Under the pieces are notes generated by a model, which ran no database searches, was not told the DNA's origin, and saw only the letters and a list, made by a program, of their open reading frames with translations. A stretch of DNA of 64,000 bases from an uncultured Pelagibacteraceae bacterium (GTDB taxonomy: Bacteria > Pseudomonadota > Alphaproteobacteria > Pelagibacterales > Pelagibacteraceae): positions 1-64,000 of the forward strand of contig CACKGP010000001.1 in assembly GCA_902599805.1 (NCBI GenBank), written 5' to 3'. Below, piece by piece: positions 52,216 through 61,601 of this stretch. The position numbers were made by a program, and so were the translations under genes. How positions within the stretch are numbered: the first letter of the stretch is position 1; the number at the start of each line of letters is the position of its first letter.

Positions 52216-52860
52216 TTGAGCATTGACTATAAAACTTACTGGAGAAAATCAGGCTTAAAAAAAGATTGGGGAAATATTTTTTTAAATATTGTCAACCAAC
52301 ACAAACCTAAAGTTTTTCTGGAAGTTGGTGTTTTTTGTGGTGTTACGGCGAGGAATGTTTGCGAACTTTTAAACATTATTCATTCAGGAAATTTCAAATA
52401 TGTTGGCATAGACCTGTTTGGGGATAAAGCTAATGAAGATGAAAAAGTACCCAACTATTTAAAAAAACAAAGTTTTTCTAATCCAATTAAAAACTTATTT
52501 TATAATATAATTTTAAGAGAAAATTTAAATTCTTATGAAAGTGTTCAAAAATTTTTAAAAAAATTTTCAAAAAATATTACTTTAGTTAAGGGGAATTCTA
52601 ATAAGATTTTACAACATTTGGACATTGAAAACATTGATTTCGCATTTTTAGATGGAGGACATAGTTTTGAAACTGTTTTTAATGACCTAAATTTACTTTT
52701 TGATAAAATTTCGTTAAAAAAAAACGCAATAATTTTGTGTGATGATTATGAAGACGCAGACTATATAACAGGCGTTAAGAGTGCTGTCGACCAATTTGTA
52801 AAAGAAAAAAAATTAAAATTTGAGATTATTGAAAAAAGATTTGCAAAAATAACAATATAA
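52216..52860 (+). CDS. class I SAM-dependent methyltransferase
   Basis: A 214-residue Methyltransf_24-like protein. VFLEVGVFCGVTARNVCELL carries the SAM loop (E-G near residue 35), FKYVGIDLFGDKA the next strand, NITLVKGNSNKILQHL and IDFAFLDGGHSFETVFNDLNLL the later motifs, and AIILCDDYED the acidic end. The family methylates glycans or small hydroxy compounds; the substrate is not known. The start is a TTG (52216) because no ATG lies before conserved sequence, 3 bases after nrdB. It converges with the citrate synthase gene. Its sequence is more AT-rich than nrdAB, like the island methyltransferases. Confidence 0.82.
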   Translation: MSIDYKTYWRKSGLKKDWGNIFLNIVNQHKPKVFLEVGVFCGVTARNVCELLNIIHSGNFKYVGIDLFGDKANEDEKVPNYLKKQSFSNPIKNLFYNIILRENLNSYESVQKFLKKFSKNITLVKGNSNKILQHLDIENIDFAFLDGGHSFETVFNDLNLLFDKISLKKNAIILCDDYEDADYITGVKSAVDQFVKEKKLKFEIIEKRFAKITI

Positions 52861-53985
52861 TTATCTTATATTCAAAGCTAGCACCTCTCTGTGCTCGCTT
52901 CCTTTATACTTAGATAAAGGCCTAATTAATTTATTTGCAGTATGCTGCTCCATTATATGAGCAGACCACCCAGTTATTCTAGCCATTACAAAAACTGGTG
53001 TAAAAAAGTCTGTGTCTATACCCATCAAATGGTAAGTCGGCCCACAAGGATAATCAACATTAGGATGAATATTTTTTCTTTCAAGCATAACTTTTTCTAA
53101 AGTTTCATACATCTCAGGATATTTAGTATTTTTCATCAACTCTGCTACCTTTAAAAAATATTTTTTCATCGTGGGCACCCTGGAGTCCCCACTTCTGTAA
53201 ACTCGATGACCAAAACCCATAACCACTTTTTTCTTATCTAATGCATCATTTATCCAAGACTTAGCTTTCTGAGGAGATTTTATTTCTTTAAACATATGCA
53301 TTACAGCCTCATTAGCACCACCATGCAATGGCCCTTTAAGACTAGCGATCGCCCCGGTTATTGCACCATGCATATCAGACAAACTACTTGTTATTGTTCT
53401 TGCGGTGAAAGTAGAAACATTAAAACTATGTTCAGCATAAAGAATCATAGAAACGTCAAAAGCTTCTACTATTTCTTTCTTTGGAACTTTACCAAACATC
53501 ATATGAAAGAAATTTTCTGAATATGATAATTTTTTGTTCGGTGGTATAAATTTTTTACCTTTTCTTGCTCTAAAATAAGCTGCGACAGCCGTGGGGGTTT
53601 GAGCAAAAATTCTCATAGCTTTTCTCATATTTGCTTTTGGTGAATTGTCACCTGCATCTTTATCTTCAAGACCCATTAAACTAACAGCTGATCTTATCGC
53701 ATCCATTGGATGTGCCTTCTTTGGCATATTTTTAATATCATTCAAAATTTGTTTTGATAATTTACGATTATTTCTTTCCTCATTTATAAATTTTTTTAAT
53801 TCTTTTGATCTCGGAAGCTCACCATTTAAAACAAGATAAGCAACTTCTTCGAAAATACATTTCTCACAAAGATCCTGAACTTTATATCCTCTGTATGTAA
53901 GAGAGTTAATTTCTGGCATAACTTGTGAAATAGTAGTTTCATCAACAACTATACCCATTAGACCTTTTTTAACTTCATCACTCAT
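52861..53985 (-). CDS. prpC: citrate synthase family, 2-methylcitrate synthase
   Basis: A 374-residue citrate synthase fold. MGIVVDETTISQVMPE and LTYRGYKVQDLCE are the N-terminal arm, AEHSFNVSTFTARTITSS with catalytic His, GPLHGGANEAVMHM, GFGHRVYRSGDSRVPTMK with His/Arg and GWSAHIMEQH the active site. Being coupled to prpB (gap 3 bases) favours methylcitrate over citrate synthesis from propionyl-CoA and oxaloacetate, but it is short like archaeal-type enzymes that use both acyl-CoAs. prpD and prpE are not present in the window. Confidence 0.9.
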   Translation of the reverse strand: MSDEVKKGLMGIVVDETTISQVMPEINSLTYRGYKVQDLCEKCIFEEVAYLVLNGELPRSKELKKFINEERNNRKLSKQILNDIKNMPKKAHPMDAIRSAVSLMGLEDKDAGDNSPKANMRKAMRIFAQTPTAVAAYFRARKGKKFIPPNKKLSYSENFFHMMFGKVPKKEIVEAFDVSMILYAEHSFNVSTFTARTITSSLSDMHGAITGAIASLKGPLHGGANEAVMHMFKEIKSPQKAKSWINDALDKKKVVMGFGHRVYRSGDSRVPTMKKYFLKVAELMKNTKYPEMYETLEKVMLERKNIHPNVDYPCGPTYHLMGIDTDFFTPVFVMARITGWSAHIMEQHTANKLIRPLSKYKGSEHREVLALNIR

Positions 53986-53988
53986 AAT

Positions 53989-54885
53989 TTATTCATGTCC
54001 CTCAGTTTTAAAATCTGTAATTTTCTTGTCTGGAGTATTATATTTTTCATACTCTACAAGTTCGTATAATCTTTTACGAGTTTGCATTTTATCTATAATA
54101 TTATTTTGATGTCCATCCTTAAAAATAGACCTTAATCCATCCTCAACACTCCTCATTGCTAATCTTTGCGTGGTTACAGGATAAATCACAATATTATATC
54201 CTAAATTTTCTAATTCTTTTGTTGTTAATAACTTAGATTTTCCAAATTCAGTCATATTTGCAAGTAAATAAACTTTTGAATTTCTTCTAACTTTTTCAAA
54301 CTCCTTTTCATCTTTCATTGACTCTGGAAATATAATATCTGCACCAGCTGCCTCATAAGCTTTTATCCTCTCTATAGTTTTTTCTAGACCTTCCACAAGA
54401 TTTGCATCAGTTCGGATAATTATTGAAAAATTTCCATCTTTTCTCGCTTTTACAGAGTCTTTTATTTTCTTCACCATTTCGTTTGTAGAAATAAGTTCTT
54501 TATTTTCTAAATGCCCACATCTTTTTTCAGCTATCTGATCCTCAATATGACATCCAGCGAGACCAGAATTTTCAAAAGTTTCAATAGTATTTTTGCAATC
54601 TAAAAAACCAGTGTCCGCATCGACTATTGAGGGTAAATCACTTACCTTAGCTATTTGGTTTGCTCTATAATTAACATGTTTTAGTGTTGTAAGTCCTATA
54701 TCTGGAATTCCAAGATCATTGGACATAACTCCACCTGAAATATAAACACCATCAAAACCAATCTCAGCAATTAATTTTGCACACAAAGGATTGTATGCGC
54801 CAGGAAATCTAAGTAATTTTTTTTCTTTAAGATTGTTTACAAAATCTTTTCTTTTCTCCCCAGCATTTTTTTTTGTAAAATGCAT
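53989..54885 (-). CDS. prpB: 2-methylisocitrate lyase
   Basis: A 298-residue protein of the isocitrate lyase/PEP mutase superfamily. FPGAYNPLCAKLIAEIGFDGVYISGGVMSNDLG (in part) is the loop binding substrate, VDADTGFLDCKN the metal site, HIEDQIAEKRCGH with the KRCGH motif carries the catalytic Cys, and IIRTDANLVEGLE follows. It splits methylisocitrate into pyruvate and succinate. It precedes prpC on the same strand. LysE starts 38 bases upstream of this gene's start but reads the same way, ending before it. Confidence 0.94.
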   Translation of the reverse strand: MHFTKKNAGEKRKDFVNNLKEKKLLRFPGAYNPLCAKLIAEIGFDGVYISGGVMSNDLGIPDIGLTTLKHVNYRANQIAKVSDLPSIVDADTGFLDCKNTIETFENSGLAGCHIEDQIAEKRCGHLENKELISTNEMVKKIKDSVKARKDGNFSIIIRTDANLVEGLEKTIERIKAYEAAGADIIFPESMKDEKEFEKVRRNSKVYLLANMTEFGKSKLLTTKELENLGYNIVIYPVTTQRLAMRSVEDGLRSIFKDGHQNNIIDKMQTRKRLYELVEYEKYNTPDKKITDFKTEGHE

Positions 54886-54923
54886 TAAGTTTTTATATTA
54901 AAACAAAAATATAAAATCAAAGA

Positions 54924-55526
54924 TTATTTTAAAAGTATTGTAATAGCAGTTAAAACCAACAATATAGCCAAGATATATTCAGTAATTTTTTTAGTTTTTT
55001 CATTTTTAATAAAAACTCTTAAGCTATTTCCAAATATAGCCCAAATACATATTGACGGGAAACAAACTACAGCAGCAGTAATTGTTATGAACATCACAGC
55101 TATTAAAAAATTTTCTTCTGTTGGAAAAAAACCTGAGGCAACTGTGATTGCAATAGTCCAGGCTTTCGGATTAATAAATTGAAATAAAGAAGCTTCGTAA
55201 AATTTTAAAGGTCTTCCTTTTGTATCTTTTTCAGCAAGACTAAAAGAACCTATTATTTTCCATCCCAGATAAAGTAAATAAATAAAACACAATATTTTCA
55301 TATAAAATTGCAAATCAGGAAAAATTAAAAATAAGTTCCCAATACCGAAGCATACTAGTCCTATTTGAAAAATGTGACCTAATGGAATGCCAACTAAGTG
55401 AGGAAGCGTTCTAAGAAACCCAAATTTTAATCCTGATGCTGTCAACATTGCATTATTTGGACCAGGTGTAGCAAACATTATAAAATAATAAGTAACTAGG
55501 GCACCAAACAGCTGAAGATCAATCAT
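54924..55526 (-). CDS. LysE family translocator
   Basis: A 200-residue membrane protein with about six helices. The N-terminal YYFIMFATPGPNNAMLTASGLKFG (in part) is the LysE/RhtB signature (P-GPN), HLVGIPLGHIFQIGLVCFG the second helix, and FQFINPKAWTIAITVASGFF the 'NPK' motif at helix 4. The family exports amino acids such as lysine, threonine or homoserine lactones. Substrate not known. It overlaps gph by 4 bases. Confidence 0.92.
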   Translation of the reverse strand: MIDLQLFGALVTYYFIMFATPGPNNAMLTASGLKFGFLRTLPHLVGIPLGHIFQIGLVCFGIGNLFLIFPDLQFYMKILCFIYLLYLGWKIIGSFSLAEKDTKGRPLKFYEASLFQFINPKAWTIAITVASGFFPTEENFLIAVMFITITAAVVCFPSICIWAIFGNSLRVFIKNEKTKKITEYILAILLVLTAITILLK

Positions 55527-56185
55527 AAATATTTTTCAACAATTTTTTCAAAATTAGAAAAATCTTTTATAAGAGTTTTGTGTGGAATTTCATTTATATT
55601 TTTTTCTGTATATCCTTCTTCAACCAAAATAAAAGGAATTTTGGCGTTATATGCTGATTGAGAGTCCACTTCGCTATCGCCAATCATAATACTTTTATTG
55701 ATATTTCCACCAATTATGTCGATAACATTTGTTAAATGTCTTGGGTCGGGTTTATTAAAATCAAAAGTATCACACCCGGCTATATATTCAAAATATTGTG
55801 ATAGATTGATTTTTTTGAGTAGATCAACCGCAAGTCTTTCTTGCTTGTTTGTACAAACAGCCATTAAAATTTGTTTTGATTTTGCCCATTCAAGAAATTT
55901 AACTACACCTTTAATTGGTTTGCTTCCTCTATCAATATTTTTTGCATAATAATTTATAAACTCTTTAACCATTTCTTTTTTTAAATTTTCATCTTTTATT
56001 TCATCTCTAAATGTTCTTTGCATCATTATCCAGGCTCCTCGACCTGCAATATGCTTTATGTCATCTAGACTCTTTTGGGGATAACCAAATTTTTTCATGA
56101 CGTGATTATGTGCACCCATCAAGTCTGGCGCCGTATCAACAAGGGTTCCGTCTAAATCGAATAAAATCGTTAATTTTTGAGTCAT
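55523..56185 (-). CDS. gph: phosphoglycolate phosphatase-like HAD hydrolase
   Basis: A 220-residue HAD phosphatase. LTILFDLDGTLVDTAPDLMGAHN has the nucleophile D-x-D and the cap domain start, HIAGRGAWIMM is the Gph cap signature, MAVCTNKQERLAVDLL motif II, and FNKPDPRHLTNVI with MIGDSEVDSQSA motifs III-IV. It removes phosphate from phosphoglycolate or similar small sugar phosphates (the product of DNA 3'-end repair). Other HAD substrates cannot be excluded. Divergent from glmU-like gene. Confidence 0.88.
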   Translation of the reverse strand: MTQKLTILFDLDGTLVDTAPDLMGAHNHVMKKFGYPQKSLDDIKHIAGRGAWIMMQRTFRDEIKDENLKKEMVKEFINYYAKNIDRGSKPIKGVVKFLEWAKSKQILMAVCTNKQERLAVDLLKKINLSQYFEYIAGCDTFDFNKPDPRHLTNVIDIIGGNINKSIMIGDSEVDSQSAYNAKIPFILVEEGYTEKNINEIPHKTLIKDFSNFEKIVEKYL

Positions 56186-56257
56186 TTTTATTAAGTATTA
56201 AAAAGAAATATTTTGTGACTTATTACCATATTAAATCTAATGTAAATACAAATTTTT

Positions 56258-56899
56258 ATGAAAAAAAAATCAAATCTAAAAAAAATTGATAACTTTAGAT
56301 CAAATCAAGAGTTGCTGAGAAAAAAAGCAATAAAATCTGGTGTAAATTTAATTGCACCAGAAACTATATTTTTATCAAAAGATACTAAATTTGGAAAAAA
56401 TGTAACTATAAATCCTTATGTAGTTATTGGAAAAAAAGTGAAAATTGGAAACAATGTTGAAATTTTATCGTTTAGTCATATTGAAGGGGCAAAAATAGAA
56501 AATAAAGTAAAGGTTGGACCTTACGCACGATTAAGAGAAGGAACACATCTAATGTCCGGGGTTAAGATTGGTAATTTTGTTGAGACAAAAAAATCAAAAA
56601 TTAAAAAAAATTCTAAAGTTAATCATCTTTCCTATATTGGAGACACACTAATTGGTAAAAATTCTAATATCGGTGCTGGTACAATTACTTGTAACTACGA
56701 CGGGGTTAAAAAAAACAAAACAACTATTTCTGATAATGTTTTTATAGGATCAAATAGTTCACTTGTAGCGCCAATTAAAATAAATAAAAATGCTGTAGTT
56801 GGAGCGGGATCAGTAATTACACAAGATGTAAAAGAAAATTCCTTATCTATCGAAAGATCAGAACAAGAAGAGATTGAAAACTATAAAAGAAAAAAATAA
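56258..56899 (+). CDS. GlmU acetyltransferase domain alone (uridyltransferase domain missing)
   Basis: A 213-residue protein corresponding only to the C-terminal half of bifunctional Glm[31 protein letters not shown] is the linker and start of the beta helix in Glm[60 protein letters not shown] and [16 protein letters not shown] carry the acetyl-transfer residues (Arg, Lys, His, Tyr, Asn). It would acetylate glucosamine-1-phosphate. The N-terminal uridyltransferase (about 230 residues with L-AAG-GTRM) is absent from this gene and the gap before it, so that step must be done by another gene. glmS follows by one-base overlap. Confidence 0.92.
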   Translation: MKKKSNLKKIDNFRSNQELLRKKAIKSGVNLIAPETIFLSKDTKFGKNVTINPYVVIGKKVKIGNNVEILSFSHIEGAKIENKVKVGPYARLREGTHLMSGVKIGNFVETKKSKIKKNSKVNHLSYIGDTLIGKNSNIGAGTITCNYDGVKKNKTTISDNVFIGSNSSLVAPIKINKNAVVGAGSVITQDVKENSLSIERSEQEEIENYKRKK

Positions 56900-58716
56900 T
56901 GTGTGGAATTATAGGTATCGCTAGCAATAAATCTGTTTCAGTAAATATCATAAATGCCCTTAAAAAATTAGAGTATAGAGGATATGACTCAGCTGGATTG
57001 GCAACAATTAACAAGGGAATAATAGATGAAAAAAAATGTCCAGGAAGGGTCGAAAAATTAGAAAAAATTTTGTTTCAAAACCCCAGTGAGGGAAATCTTG
57101 GTATAGGCCATGTTAGATGGGCTACTCACGGGGTACCCAACGAAGCAAATGCTCATCCACACTCAACTGAAATAGTTTCGGTAGTGCACAATGGTATCAT
57201 TGAAAACTCAAGTGAATTAAAAAAGATTTTAGAGAAAGAGGGAAAAACTTTTAAATCGCAGACAGATACCGAGGTAATAACAGTGTTACTGACAGAAAAA
57301 TTAAAAAACACAGAACCTTTGGAAGCAGTTTTTAAAACCCTAGGTCTTTTAAAAGGCAGTTTCGCACTAGGAATAATATTTAAAAATTATAAAGATTTTG
57401 TTATTGGCGCAAGAAGAGGCAGTCCTTTAGCTGTTGGATATTCAAATGATGAGAATTATTTAGGATCCGATTCTTACGCTTTAAAATCTATGACAAATAA
57501 AATTTCATATTTAGATGACGGCGATGTTTGTATTTTATCAAAAGATGAAGTGAAGTTTTATAATTCAAATAAAGAAAAAATAAATAAAGAGATATTTACT
57601 CTTTCTGAAAATAAGTCTGAAGCAAGTAAGGGAAATTATAAAAACTTTATGATTAAAGAGATTTTTGAACAACCGATAACATTAAAAACTTGTTTAAAAG
57701 AATATATTGATAAAATTAGAGAGGAGATAAATTTTTACAATCTCCCAATTGAACCAAAAAAAATTAAAAAAATTGTGCTTATAGGATGTGGAACCGCTTA
57801 TCACTCTTGTTTAGTTACAAAATATTGGCTTGAGGAGTTTACTAATTTAGTTATTGAGACAGACATAGCTTCTGAATTTAGGTATAGAAATAATAGGTTT
57901 GACAAAAATAATCTTTATATTTTTGTTTCACAATCAGGGGAAACAGCAGATACTTTTGCAGCATTAGATCTTTGTAAAAAAGAAAATTTAAAAACATGTT
58001 CTGTAGTAAATGTTGTAGAGAGCTCGATAGCCAGACAATCAGATTGTGTATTACCAATCCATGCTGGACCTGAAATCGGTGTAGCTTCAACAAAAGCTTT
58101 TTTAGGTCAAATGCTTGTTCTGTATTTATTTTCATTAAAGATTGGAGAGGTGAGAGGAGATTTAGATAATAAAAAATATAAAAAATTGATAAGTAATTTA
58201 AGAAATTTACCACAATTAATTAAAGAAACACTTAAAGAAGAACAAAAAATTCAATTTATAGCAAAAGATATTTACAACTCTAAGGGCTCAATGTTTTTGG
58301 GTAGAGGCTCATCTTACCCAATAGCTATGGAAGGAGCGTTAAAACTAAAAGAGCTTTCGTACCTACACGCGGAGGGATACCCTGCCGGTGAAATGAAACA
58401 CGGACCTTTAGCGTTAATTGAAGATGGATTACCAGTTGTCGTGATCGCACCAAAAGATAAATATTTTGAAAAAACTTTATCAAATATGCAAGAAGTTATT
58501 GCAAGAGGAGGAAAAGTTTTACTTCTAACAAACTCTGATGGAAAAGTAATAAGTGAAAATATTAGATTTCAGATTGATTTACCTTCTTCAGATTTATCTC
58601 TTACACCTTTTATATTTACAATTCCTCTTCAACTTCTTTCTTATCATGTAGCTTTATTTAAAAAGTGCGATATTGATAAGCCAAGAAATTTAGCAAAATC
58701 AGTTACTGTGGAATAA
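56899..58716 (+). CDS. glmS: glutamine--fructose-6-phosphate aminotransferase (isomerizing)
   Basis: A 605-residue enzyme making glucosamine-6-phosphate. [13 protein letters not shown] carries the N-terminal catalytic Cys, KKLEYRGYDSAGLA and GIGHVRWATHGVPNEANAHPH complete the glutaminase domain (1-240); IGCGTAYHSCLVTKYWLEE and VSQSGETADTFAALDL are the first SIS domain, RGSSYPIAMEGALKLKELSYLHAEGYPAGEMKHGP (in part) the second, and the end is KPRNLAKSVTVE. Its ATG overlaps the stop of the GlmU-like gene by one base (TAATG), so they form an operon for amino sugar supply. The 3' end overlaps pgl by 18 bases, tail to tail. Confidence 0.98.
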   Translation: MCGIIGIASNKSVSVNIINALKKLEYRGYDSAGLATINKGIIDEKKCPGRVEKLEKILFQNPSEGNLGIGHVRWATHGVPNEANAHPHSTEIVSVVHNGIIENSSELKKILEKEGKTFKSQTDTEVITVLLTEKLKNTEPLEAVFKTLGLLKGSFALGIIFKNYKDFVIGARRGSPLAVGYSNDENYLGSDSYALKSMTNKISYLDDGDVCILSKDEVKFYNSNKEKINKEIFTLSENKSEASKGNYKNFMIKEIFEQPITLKTCLKEYIDKIREEINFYNLPIEPKKIKKIVLIGCGTAYHSCLVTKYWLEEFTNLVIETDIASEFRYRNNRFDKNNLYIFVSQSGETADTFAALDLCKKENLKTCSVVNVVESSIARQSDCVLPIHAGPEIGVASTKAFLGQMLVLYLFSLKIGEVRGDLDNKKYKKLISNLRNLPQLIKETLKEEQKIQFIAKDIYNSKGSMFLGRGSSYPIAMEGALKLKELSYLHAEGYPAGEMKHGPLALIEDGLPVVVIAPKDKYFEKTLSNMQEVIARGGKVLLLTNSDGKVISENIRFQIDLPSSDLSLTPFIFTIPLQLLSYHVALFKKCDIDKPRNLAKSVTVE

Positions 58717-59379
58717 AAAATTATTTTTTGATTTTAAATAAGATACAGGATATGCAAGTGTTTTATCTTTAATAATATTTTTAATAATCTCTTTTTTGCT
58801 TTGTCCTGGTGCCCAAAGAAAAATATTTTTTGAATTATTTATACATTTAATTGTTAAAGTTATTCTTTTAAAATCTTTCCTAATAACAAAATCTACATAT
58901 TTTTTATTTGTTTTATTTATATTATTTTTAAAAAGGGATGCAATGTGTCCATCATTCCCAATCCCCAAAAGAGTTAAATCAAAACAAATTTTTTTTCCAT
59001 TAAAATATTTCTTAATTTTTTTTTCGTATTCTCTAGCAATATTTTTAAGTTTTCTGTTCTTAATATTTATTTCGTAAACTTGACTATTAAGAATAGGTAT
59101 TTTTTCTAGTAAATTTTTTTTACACATGTTGATGTTTGAATCTTTAGAATTTTTATTCACACATCTCTCGTCACCAAAAAAAAAGTCTATATTTCTCCAT
59201 GGTATATTTTTTTCTTTTGCTAAATTTTTATAAAGTTTAATTGGACTTTTACCTCCAGTCAGAACAAATGAAAATCGTTCTCTCCCTTTATTTTTAATTT
59301 TTCTTTTAAATTGGTTAATAAATTTTTTAATTAAAAAATTTTCACTATTTTCAGCGATTTTCTTTGTAAATTTAGCCAT
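58699..59379 (-). CDS. pgl: 6-phosphogluconolactonase
   Basis: A 226-residue member of the NagB/RpiA fold. FSFVLTGGKSPIKLYKNLA, IPWRNIDFFFGDERCVNKNSKDSNINM (in part, the family's 'F-GDER-V----SN-') and FDLTLLGIGNDGHIASLF match Pgl. The enzyme opens 6-phosphogluconolactone in the pentose phosphate or Entner-Doudoroff route. zwf or edd are not in the window. It ends inside the 3' end of glmS by 18 bases. Confidence 0.92.
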   Translation of the reverse strand: MAKFTKKIAENSENFLIKKFINQFKRKIKNKGRERFSFVLTGGKSPIKLYKNLAKEKNIPWRNIDFFFGDERCVNKNSKDSNINMCKKNLLEKIPILNSQVYEINIKNRKLKNIAREYEKKIKKYFNGKKICFDLTLLGIGNDGHIASLFKNNINKTNKKYVDFVIRKDFKRITLTIKCINNSKNIFLWAPGQSKKEIIKNIIKDKTLAYPVSYLKSKNNFLFHSN

Positions 59380-59431
59380 CTTATTACTTAACTTTTTTAA
59401 CTGTATACCTTATATAGACTGTAGGTTGAAT

Positions 59432-60811
59432 ATGAAAAAATGGAAATTAGATAGTTGGAAAAATTACCCTGTCAAGCATATACCTAAATATGATGATATG
59501 GATGAGCTTAATCTTGTTCTAAATAAGATTAAACGTTTTCCACCTTTAGTATTTGCTGGAGAGTCTAGATCTCTGATAAAACAACTGTCAGATGTTTGTG
59601 ACGGAAAAGCTTTTTTATTACAAGGCGGTGACTGTGCGGAAAGTTTTGCTGAATTTCATCCTGACAATATAAAGGATACCTTTAAGGTAATTTTACAAAT
59701 GGCTTTGGTTTTATCATCTTCTGCGTCTCTACCTGTAGTTAAAGTAGGAAGAATAGCTGGACAGTTTTCTAAACCAAGAAGTTCTCCTATTGAAAATAAG
59801 AATGGAAAAGTATTACCAACTTATTTAGGAGACAACATAAATGGAATTGAATTTACCGAGGAGGCTCGTAAACCCGATGCGAAGAGATTATTTAGAGCTT
59901 ATTCACAATCTGCCTCAACTTTAAATTTATTAAGGGCATTTTCACAAGGAGGTTTTGCAGATTTACGTCAAGTTCATTTATGGAATCTTGGTTTTGTAAA
60001 AGGAAGTCCACAAGGAAAAAAATATAAAGAAGTAGAAGATAAAATTAGTGATGCAATATCATTTATGGAAGCGTGTGGTATAAACGCTGATAATAATAGA
60101 AGATTAAGAACAGTAAACTTTTATACCTCTCACGAAGCTCTTCTCTTACCATTCGAGCAAGCGATGACAAGAGTTGACTCAACAACTGGAGAGTATCATG
60201 ATACATCAGCACACTTTGTCTGGATTGGAGACAGAACAAGACAATTAGATGGAGGCCATGTTGAATTTTGTAGAGGAATAAAAAATCCAATAGGTTTGAA
60301 ATGTGGACCTACACTTAAGCCTGAGGAATTAATAAAATTATGCAATAAACTTAATCCACACAATGAACCTGGAAGATTAACTTTAATTTCTAGATTCGGA
60401 GCAGATAATGTTGATAAATTTTTGCCTAAATTGATTAGATCAGTTAAGAAAGAGGGTTTAAATGTTATTTGGTCCTGTGATCCAATGCATGGAAATACTT
60501 TGGTATCTACCACAGGTTTTAAAACAAGACCTTTTAACAACATAGTTAAGGAAATCAAAAAAGTTTTTGCCGTTCATCAATCAGAAGGTTCTTATGCAGG
60601 CGGCTTACATATAGAAATGACAGGACAAGATGTGACAGAATGCACTGGTGGAGCTCAAAAAATATCTGAAAAAGATTTATCTCACAGATATCACACACAT
60701 TGTGACCCTAGATTGAATGCAAATCAAGCTTTGGAGCTTGCATTTTTAATCTCAGATGAGATTAAGAAAAATTCTCAATATTCAAAAAATATTATTCAAG
60801 CGGCATCTTAG
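59432..60811 (+). CDS. 3-deoxy-7-phosphoheptulonate synthase, class II
   Basis: A 459-residue plant-type (class II) DAHP synthase, the first step of aromatic amino acid and folate precursor synthesis from PEP and erythrose 4-phosphate. WKNYPVKHIPKYDD, PPLVFAGESRSL, LLQGGDCAESFAEF with the metal Cys, KVGRIAGQFSKPRSS, HFVWIGDRTRQLDGGHVEF, GPTLKPEEL, WSCDPMHGNT and HIEMTGQDVTECTGG with DPRLNANQALELAF are all present. I start at ATG 59432 rather than the TTG at 59426. A perfect stem-loop spans its stop codon. Confidence 0.96.
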   Translation: MKKWKLDSWKNYPVKHIPKYDDMDELNLVLNKIKRFPPLVFAGESRSLIKQLSDVCDGKAFLLQGGDCAESFAEFHPDNIKDTFKVILQMALVLSSSASLPVVKVGRIAGQFSKPRSSPIENKNGKVLPTYLGDNINGIEFTEEARKPDAKRLFRAYSQSASTLNLLRAFSQGGFADLRQVHLWNLGFVKGSPQGKKYKEVEDKISDAISFMEACGINADNNRRLRTVNFYTSHEALLLPFEQAMTRVDSTTGEYHDTSAHFVWIGDRTRQLDGGHVEFCRGIKNPIGLKCGPTLKPEELIKLCNKLNPHNEPGRLTLISRFGADNVDKFLPKLIRSVKKEGLNVIWSCDPMHGNTLVSTTGFKTRPFNNIVKEIKKVFAVHQSEGSYAGGLHIEMTGQDVTECTGGAQKISEKDLSHRYHTHCDPRLNANQALELAFLISDEIKKNSQYSKNIIQAAS

Positions 60812-60833
60812 TAATTGAAAAACAATTACTAAG
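60807..60833 (+). terminator. perfect 11-bp stem-loop at the end of the DAHP synthase gene
   Basis: CTTAGTAATTG (60807-60817), loop AAAAA, CAATTACTAAG (60823-60833). The stop codon TAG lies in the left arm. No U tract follows, so it may be a 3'-end protecting hairpin or a weak terminator. Being symmetrical it could also serve as a protein site. Confidence 0.5.
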
Positions 60834-60860
60834 GTCTATTAATTAGATGATAGTAACATT

Positions 60861-61601
60861 ATGCAAACTACTGAAAGAATAAATCGTATAAAAAACTGGA
60901 TTATTGATTATTGTAAAAATATGCCGATAGAGGCAAAAACTTTAGTAATTGGTGTTTCAGGAGGTATAGATTCCTCAGTGACAAGCACACTTTGTGCTCT
61001 TACAGGAAAAAAAACGATTATACTTTCAATGCCTATCAACCAAATAAAAGATCAACATGATCTAAGTCTTAAGCATCAGAAATGGTTAAAAAATAAGTTT
61101 AAAAATGTAGAAGGACACATAATTAAACTTGATAATGTCTTTGATAATTTTAAAAATAGTTTATCAAACTTTAAAAATAATCATGGATTAGCCAATTCTA
61201 GAGCAAGATTAAGAATGACAACACTTTATCAAGTTGCTGCATCTAATAATGGTATAGTTGTGGGAACTGGAAACAAAGTAGAGGATTTTGGTGTTGGTTT
61301 TTATACAAAATATGGTGATGGAGGAGTTGATATTTCTCCAATAGCTGATTGCACAAAAACACAAGTTTGGGAGATGGGAAAATCACTAGGCATCATAAAA
61401 GAAATAATCGAGGCAGAACCAACCGATGGTTTGTGGGACGACGGAAGAACCGATACAAATCAGTTAGGCATGTCTTATGAAGAGCTTGAAAAAGCTATGA
61501 TGGACAAAACTAGTGAAGGTTATAGTAAGTATCTTGAAATTAGAAAAAAAAATCTACACAAGATGAACCCTATACCTGTTTGTATGATGGAAGATGAATA
61601 A
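60861..61601 (+). CDS. nadE: NAD+ synthase (ammonia-type)
   Basis: A 246-residue N-type ATP pyrophosphatase. VIGVSGGIDSSVTSTLCAL is the pyrophosphate loop, NSRARLRMTTLYQVAA the adenylate site, VGTGNKVEDFGVGFYTKYGDGGVDISPIADCTKTQV (in part, the family 'G-NK-E--GY-TKYGD---D--P---K'), and EPTDGLWDD the end of the NAD synthetase domain. It turns deamido-NAD and ammonia into NAD; the glutaminase domain found in many alphaproteobacterial NadE proteins is absent, so ammonia must come from elsewhere. It overlaps cysS by 8 bases. Confidence 0.95.
   Translation: MQTTERINRIKNWIIDYCKNMPIEAKTLVIGVSGGIDSSVTSTLCALTGKKTIILSMPINQIKDQHDLSLKHQKWLKNKFKNVEGHIIKLDNVFDNFKNSLSNFKNNHGLANSRARLRMTTLYQVAASNNGIVVGTGNKVEDFGVGFYTKYGDGGVDISPIADCTKTQVWEMGKSLGIIKEIIEAEPTDGLWDDGRTDTNQLGMSYEELEKAMMDKTSEGYSKYLEIRKKNLHKMNPIPVCMMEDE

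Noticed and set aside
52861-54885. A glyoxylate cycle pair (citrate synthase and isocitrate lyase)
   Set aside because: The lyase has the compact 298-residue PrpB form with the KRCGH motif, and the pair order is that of methylcitrate genes.
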